A stretch of DNA of 64,000 nt from Staphylococcus condimenti (GTDB lineage: Bacteria; Bacillota; Bacilli; Staphylococcales; Staphylococcaceae): contig NZ_CP015114.1 in assembly GCF_001618885.1 (NCBI RefSeq), forward strand, positions 2,232,001-2,296,000. Direction: 5' to 3'. Positions within the stretch are counted from its first letter, which is position 1, and every line of letters begins with the position of its first letter. Below are positions 59,449 to 64,000 of this stretch, in pieces. The notes beneath the pieces are model-generated. The model was not told where the DNA came from. It did no database searches and saw only the letters and a program-made list of their open reading frames with translations. The position numbers and the translations under genes are program-made.

Positions 59449-59468
59449 ATTTTACTTTTAAGTAAAAT
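59449..59468 (+). promoter_or_regulatory. Palindrome in the tcaA leader
   Basis: ATTTTACTT-TT-AAGTAAAAT, a perfect 9-bp inverted repeat, ~165 nt before the tcaA start and just downstream of TATAAT at 59411-59416. It is a candidate operator (TcaR or another MarR/TetR-type protein). A second inverted repeat ATACCTA...TAGGTAT lies at about 59360-59393. Confidence 0.45.
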
Positions 59469-59632
59469 ACCTGTAAAATTTGTGCGGGTTAAATGTAAAG
59501 AATATTATTTTTATATTAAGACAATACTTACATAGAAAGTATAAAATATTGATTAACATAAGTGGAAAATAAAACAGATATTTCCCTGGAAATAAATTTA
59601 TATGAGAATCGGAATAATTGAGGTGAGTATTT

Positions 59633-61000
59633 ATGGCGCAATCTCAAAATAGCAAGCGTAGTGCTTCAAAACATTCGAATAATAAGAAGCGGAATACAAA
59701 CAAGGCACCGAGAGAGAATATCAACCAAAACATACGTAAAATGGTTCCTTGGGGCATTGGTACATTTATTGTAATTCTCCTTATCATCCTTTTTTTCTTG
59801 TTGAAAAATTTCAACTCTCCGGAAGCTCAAGCAAAGATATTTGTAAACGCTGTTAAGAATAATGATACGCAACGAATCGCCAATATTTTAAGCACGCGTG
59901 ACAATAAAGTTGGCAGTGATGAGGCAGAAACTTACATTAAATATATCAAACATGAAATTGGATTGAAGAAATTTAATCAAGAATTAAATGATACAGTTCA
60001 TGATATTGATAAAAAAGATAAAGATGCAGGTTATATCAAAACACCAGATGGCAATAATGTTTTGAGAGTTACAATGAATGGTCGTCGCTATATCTTCTTT
60101 GATAATATAGGTTTTGCTACTGAAACTAAAAAAGCAATTATCAAGAAAAAAGCTAAAACGACTTATGTCTTTCGAACAGATGATAAAAAAAGAAAAGTGA
60201 TTGCTGAACCGAATGAAACAACAATGTTTGGTTATTTTATTCCCGGCAACTATAAAATTCCGGCTACAAAAGAAAACGACAATGGTAAATTTGTTGGGTA
60301 TTTAACATTCTCATTTAAAGGCAGCAACAGTGAAACTGTTGATGTTCATGAAAACTTCCCAGAAGCCAATTTGAATGTCGAACTGGATGGTGCAGAGCAC
60401 TTAGATAATAAAAACACTAAAGTAAAAATCAACGGCAAACAGTTCAGCTATGATAACACTAAATTATATGGACCTTATCCTGTGACAGATGAAATTGAAG
60501 TGTCTGCAGAAGGAAAGGTAAAAGGTAAGACATTTAAATCAGAAACTGTGAAACTATATCCGAATGAATTAAAAGCAAATACACCAGTAAGATTAAAATT
60601 TGAAAAGGATAAAATTGATAAATATGTAAAGGAAAAAGAGAAGGAAGAAAACAGCTTAAAAAATAAAGTGAATAAATTTTTCGATAAGTATACTTCAGCC
60701 TTGAACACAGCTGCAGGTGCAAATAACTTTTCGAGCATTTCTAATTTTTTAAAACCTGATACACAGAATTACAAATCAATGAAACAATCTTTTCAAACTG
60801 GTCAAGGTACGCAATCTTTGATGCAAAACCCGCAAGTGGTAGATGTTTCGCAAGATGGATCTGATATCTATGCAGAAGTATTAAATATTAATAACCAAGG
60901 TATTTGGGTTACTTCTAAATATAAATTAGAAGATACTGCAAAGGATTCAAAAAAAGATGGCGATGATTCTGATTTGAAAATTGTCAGCAATCAAGAATAA
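59633..61000 (+). CDS. tcaA: TcaA-like membrane protein without the zinc ribbon
   Basis: A 455-residue single-pass membrane protein. One helix (about residues 40-60, WGIGTFIVILLIILFFLL) is followed by SPEAQAKIFVNAVKNND and an extracellular region with repeated beta-type domains, as in S. aureus TcaA. TcaA affects glycopeptide susceptibility and survival in serum. The S. aureus protein begins with a CxxC...CxxC zinc ribbon; here the cytosolic N-terminus is a Ser/Lys/Asn-rich stretch (MAQSQNSKRSASKHSN...) with no cysteine. GAGGTGAG precedes the ATG. No terminator separates it from the small ORF and tcaB. Confidence 0.88.
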   Translation: MAQSQNSKRSASKHSNNKKRNTNKAPRENINQNIRKMVPWGIGTFIVILLIILFFLLKNFNSPEAQAKIFVNAVKNNDTQRIANILSTRDNKVGSDEAETYIKYIKHEIGLKKFNQELNDTVHDIDKKDKDAGYIKTPDGNNVLRVTMNGRRYIFFDNIGFATETKKAIIKKKAKTTYVFRTDDKKRKVIAEPNETTMFGYFIPGNYKIPATKENDNGKFVGYLTFSFKGSNSETVDVHENFPEANLNVELDGAEHLDNKNTKVKINGKQFSYDNTKLYGPYPVTDEIEVSAEGKVKGKTFKSETVKLYPNELKANTPVRLKFEKDKIDKYVKEKEKEENSLKNKVNKFFDKYTSALNTAAGANNFSSISNFLKPDTQNYKSMKQSFQTGQGTQSLMQNPQVVDVSQDGSDIYAEVLNINNQGIWVTSKYKLEDTAKDSKKDGDDSDLKIVSNQE

Positions 61001-61061
61001 ACAAACGCTTTTAAATCGATTACAGTTATATTTTGATTCATGGAATGATAAGGACGAAGCT

Positions 61062-61193
61062 ATGGAATCTAGTTTGGGATTTCTGTTTCGTTCTTTTTAT
61101 ATTATATTCGTACTTTTGCTCTTTATTTTAACAACATTAAAGTATACGATTAAACTAATATTGATTCAAAAGAGAAAGAAGGGAATTATGTGA
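61062..61193 (+). CDS. Candidate small membrane protein between tcaA and tcaB
   Basis: A 43-residue frame starting MESSLGFLFRSFYIIFVLL, with one strong membrane helix and a basic tail (LIQKRKKGIM). AAGGA stands 7 nt before the ATG. The stop overlaps the tcaB start (ATGTGAG), the layout of coupled genes. The frame is open back to a TTG at 60981 inside the tcaA end, but that codon has no ribosome site. I do not know a homologue. Chance openness of AT-rich spacer is the alternative. Confidence 0.55.
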   Translation: MESSLGFLFRSFYIIFVLLLFILTTLKYTIKLILIQKRKKGIM

Positions 61194-62410
61194 GCCACTC
61201 CAATATAGTAAAAGAAAAACCGACAGTTTTTCTGGTTATCATATTAGGGGCATTAACTGCTATTGGTGCATTATCGATTGACATGTTCTTACCGGGACTG
61301 CCTCAAATCAGATCAGATTTTCATACAACGACTTCGGCAGCTCAATTGACGCTGACGTTATTTATGGTCGGACTCGCTTTTGGCAACTTATTTATGGGAC
61401 CAATTTCGGATGCTATGGGACGCAAGCAACCATTGGTGGTTGTGATGATCATCTATACACTTGCGAGCTTAGGGATTATATTTTCTGTTAACATCTCGAT
61501 GATGATTGGTCTTAGACTTGTACAAGGGTTATGTGCAGGGGCTGCTGCTGTCATTTCACGTGCAATTGCTAGTGACATGTACAGTGGAAAAGAATTGACT
61601 AAATTTTTAGCAGTATTAATGTTGGTCAATGGAGTTGCTCCTGTTATTGCACCTACGCTAGGTGGTATTATTTTAATATTTTCAAATTGGCATATGGTAT
61701 TTATCATATTGACACTTTTCGGTGTTTTCATGGTTATAAGTTCTGGACTGCGTATCCCTGAATCGTTAAGTAAGGAAGCGCGTGAACCGGCAGATATCAT
61801 GTCTATTTTGAAACAATTTAAATCTCTATTACAGAAGCCTAAATTTGTGTTGCCGATGTTATTGCAAGGTATGACCTTTGTAATTCTATTCAGTTACATA
61901 TCAGCTTCTCCTTTTATTACACAACGTATCTATTCGCTTTCACCGCAAGCTTTTAGTTGGATGTTTGCGACAATTGGGATTGGTTTGATTATTTCGTCAC
62001 AGTTAGCAGGTAAACTTGTGGACTATTTTGAGCCTTTAACGATTATGAGAGGGTATACTGTAGTGCAAATTATAGGCGTCATAATGATTAGTACTGTATT
62101 AATCTTACATTTACCAATATGGGCATTATTTATTTCATTTTTAGCATTAGTGGGCCCTGTAACAGGTATTGCAACTGTCTCTTTTTCAGTGGCAATGGAT
62201 GAACGTACAGGAGGCAGCGGAAGTGCATCGAGTTTGTTAGGTTTGGTACAAACTTTGATAGGCGGAATCAGTACACCATTAGTTGGTTTAATGGGCGAAA
62301 ACAGTTATATTCCATACCTCATAATTATAAGTATTGCTTCAATAGTTTTAATCATACTCCACCTTATGATTGCAAAAGCCTTTGCAGGAAATGAAATAGC
62401 TGGAAAGTAA
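61190..62410 (+). CDS. tcaB: Bcr/CflA family MFS transporter TcaB
   Basis: A 406-residue twelve-helix drug exporter of the Bcr/CflA branch, the third gene of the tcaRAB locus. It has the opening VILGALTAIGALSIDMFLPGLPQI, motif A GPISDAMGRKQP and SPFITQRIYSLSPQAFSWMF. It starts with GTG at 61190 after AAGGGAAT, overlapping the preceding small frame by 4 nt. It is paralogous to the pump at 136-1332, so the window has two such exporters. The substrate is unknown. Confidence 0.9.
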   Translation: MSHSNIVKEKPTVFLVIILGALTAIGALSIDMFLPGLPQIRSDFHTTTSAAQLTLTLFMVGLAFGNLFMGPISDAMGRKQPLVVVMIIYTLASLGIIFSVNISMMIGLRLVQGLCAGAAAVISRAIASDMYSGKELTKFLAVLMLVNGVAPVIAPTLGGIILIFSNWHMVFIILTLFGVFMVISSGLRIPESLSKEAREPADIMSILKQFKSLLQKPKFVLPMLLQGMTFVILFSYISASPFITQRIYSLSPQAFSWMFATIGIGLIISSQLAGKLVDYFEPLTIMRGYTVVQIIGVIMISTVLILHLPIWALFISFLALVGPVTGIATVSFSVAMDERTGGSGSASSLLGLVQTLIGGISTPLVGLMGENSYIPYLIIISIASIVLIILHLMIAKAFAGNEIAGK

Positions 62411-62424
62411 ATGGAACAAAAGAA

Positions 62425-62471
62425 AAGAGCGCTATAGCGGCATTCAATCCGCTATAACGCTCCTTTTTTGT
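62425..62471. terminator. Bidirectional terminator, tcaB and MMPL genes
   Basis: A long stem (GAGCGCTATAGCGG / CCGCTATAACGCTC, one internal mismatch) with an 8-nt loop, then CT6 on the plus side and CT4CT4 on the minus side. Confidence 0.92.
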
Positions 62472-62477
62472 TTTGTC

Positions 62478-64000
62478 TTAAGAGTCTTTATGGTTTTTAA
62501 CATGTGTTTTAAATGGCCACCAATTTCCAGGACCGAATGATTTAATTAATGCTGGAATGAAGAGTGGCAACATGAAGATATTATAGATAATTAAACCTAA
62601 GATTATAACTGTTGCAATTTCCATTAATGTCATAGCACCAGAAGTGTATAGTGCAGCGACTGTACCGATTAAGATGACACATGCTGTCATAATAACCGTA
62701 CCCATCTTACGCATTGCAGTCAGCAACGCTTCAGTAATCGATTTGCCATCGTCTACTTCTTCGCTGAAACGATTGACCAGGAATATTGCATAATCAATGC
62801 CGAGTGCCATTAATACAACGAAACTGAAGAATGGAACGACTAATAGTAATCCTCCCATGCCAAGCATATCGTTAAAGATTAAATTAGCGACACCGATAGA
62901 TGCATAGTAAGTGATTAAAATAGAAGCAATCATATACAACGGCATAATAATTGAACGTTCAAAGATTAATAACACAATGAACAAGAATACTGTAATAAGT
63001 GCAATGGCTTTATTCATGTCACTATCAATTGTTTTTTGCAAGTCGTTGTTAGAAGAAGATGTACCGCCGTATTCGATATCACTATGTTCGAATGTTGTTC
63101 CTTTAACTTGATTATCCACAGTGTTATGAATACGTTCAACTGTGTTCATTGAATCTTTAGAGAACGGATCATCTTTTAATTCGACATTCAATAACAGAAC
63201 TTTACCGTCACCTTTACTATATTGATCGACAGATTGTTTTAATTTCTTATCTTTCAACATATCATCTGTAACGTACATGCCTGACTTATTCATACCTTTA
63301 TCCTCAGACATGTCTTTAAGACGTTCTTGAATTTGTGATTGTCCATTTTGAACTTTAGAAATACCTTGTTGAGACTGTTCTAAGCCTTTAGACATTTCAC
63401 CGGCTTGTTGCGTTACTTGTTGTCCGGCTTGTTGCGGTGATTGATTAGCTTGTTGCATCGTTTGTTGAACACGACTTGGGTCAGTGTAAGGTTTAACTTG
63501 TGAATCCATTTGGCCGAGTCCATCATTGACCTGACTAAGACCATTATTAGCATCTGTCAATTTACTTTGGATTTGATTCAATTGATCAGTAGCTGATAAT
63601 TGTTTAATAGGTTTGCCAGTAGGTCTTGTTATGGTACTTACACTTTCAACACCTTTTACTTTTTCAATAGATTGAGAAAGTGATTCTAAATCATTAACAC
63701 CTTTAGCATTGTTTAATTTTTTATCGTCTTTAATAGCGATATTTACAGGGAATGCTTGACCCATATTGAAATCGTCTTTAATGATATTGATAGCTTTAAT
63801 AGAATCATATTCATCGCCGATTTCATTCGTGTTGTCATACGTAATCGTGTTAGGTGCGAAAACGATAATCGGTACCATAATAATTAACACAATGACTAAT
63901 GCTAAGAAAGAACGCTTATTAGTGAATTTGCCTAATGCACCCCATAATTTATTATCTTTATGGTCAGCCGCTTTCTTACTTGGCCAGAATACTTTACCGC
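62478..64000 (-). CDS. MMPL family RND transporter, C-terminal part (cut by window edge)
   Basis: The C-terminal ~506 residues of a two-halved MMPL/RND exporter. The frame is open to the right edge without a start; the codons beyond 63890 continue in frame (KVFWPSKKAADHKDNK, then a basic loop and a helix), so the gene begins outside. Visible: one helix, then a ~250-residue extracytoplasmic domain with a Gln/Ser-rich helical insert (GLGQMDSQVK..., QQAGQQVTQQAGEMSK), then the final helix block with ALGIDYAIFLVNRFSEEVDDGKS, where Asp in the helix is the proton-relay type residue. Such proteins export lipids or fatty acids in staphylococci (FarE-like), but the substrate is unproven. Confidence 0.88.
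   Translation of the reverse strand, partial: GKVFWPSKKAADHKDNKLWGALGKFTNKRSFLALVIVLIIMVPIIVFAPNTITYDNTNEIGDEYDSIKAINIIKDDFNMGQAFPVNIAIKDDKKLNNAKGVNDLESLSQSIEKVKGVESVSTITRPTGKPIKQLSATDQLNQIQSKLTDANNGLSQVNDGLGQMDSQVKPYTDPSRVQQTMQQANQSPQQAGQQVTQQAGEMSKGLEQSQQGISKVQNGQSQIQERLKDMSEDKGMNKSGMYVTDDMLKDKKLKQSVDQYSKGDGKVLLLNVELKDDPFSKDSMNTVERIHNTVDNQVKGTTFEHSDIEYGGTSSSNNDLQKTIDSDMNKAIALITVFLFIVLLIFERSIIMPLYMIASILITYYASIGVANLIFNDMLGMGGLLLVVPFFSFVVLMALGIDYAIFLVNRFSEEVDDGKSITEALLTAMRKMGTVIMTACVILIGTVAALYTSGAMTLMEIATVIILGLIIYNIFMLPLFIPALIKSFGPGNWWPFKTHVKNHKDS

Overview
The window is chromosomal DNA of a low-GC Firmicute, almost certainly a coagulase-negative Staphylococcus close to S. carnosus. The evidence is the complete nirC / nirR-sirC-nirBD-cobA / narGHJI / nreABC / narT nitrate-nitrite locus together with other typical staphylococcal genes (hssRS-hrtBA, tcaRAB, sarZ, lctP, mvaS/mvaA, tcyABC, dsbA, iruO-like). 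I see no rRNA, tRNA, CRISPR array, phage or insertion sequence. Species rank is inference; no database was searched.

Layout. 0.1-5 kb: Bcr/CflA efflux pump, a decayed membrane-protein gene, gtrA, a Mn-type CDF exporter, a small secreted transglycosylase and gpmA. 5.2-8.6 kb: a 36-residue protein behind a Zur box, the cystine importer tcyABC and dsbA. 8.8-12.2 kb: a second Zur box drives a three-gene operon (flavoprotein with a Cys tail, FeoB-like permease without G domain, COG0523 GTPase). 12.3-13.8 kb: YceI, an SRPBCC protein and a small membrane protein. 14-30 kb: anaerobic nitrate/nitrite respiration. NarT and NirC move the anions, NarGHJI reduces nitrate, NirBD reduces nitrite with siroheme made by CobA, SirC and NirR, and NreABC senses oxygen and nitrate. 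GGG-N4-CCC (NreC-type) palindromes lie before nirR, narG and narT, and a Rex box lies before nirR.

30.4-34.2 kb: the upper mevalonate pathway (mvaS divergent from thiolase-mvaA). 34.2-46.7 kb: hsp20, sarZ, a DUF3139 protein, a DMT permease broken by an in-frame stop, gltT, a LOG protein, CorA, a MarR regulator with a DUF2871 protein, a Fur-boxed flavoprotein reductase (iruO-like), a sugar porter, a quinone oxidoreductase and a low-complexity lipoprotein. 46.8-53.6 kb: two wall-glycopolymer-type transferases flanking lctP (cre and Rex sites), then mqo. 53.6-64 kb: heme detoxification (hssRS/hrtBA with an HssR direct repeat), a DUF218 protein, tcaR-tcaA-(small ORF)-tcaB, and the C-terminal part of an MMPL transporter that runs off the right edge.

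Most transcription units end in clear intrinsic terminators, many shared between convergent genes. The least explained items are the Zur-controlled flavoprotein/FeoB-like/COG0523 operon and the Zur-boxed 36-residue protein. Also notable are a terminator that doubles as an NreC-type operator, a ~119-bp inverted repeat before gltT, a zinc-ribbon-less TcaA and a likely overlooked small gene between tcaA and tcaB.
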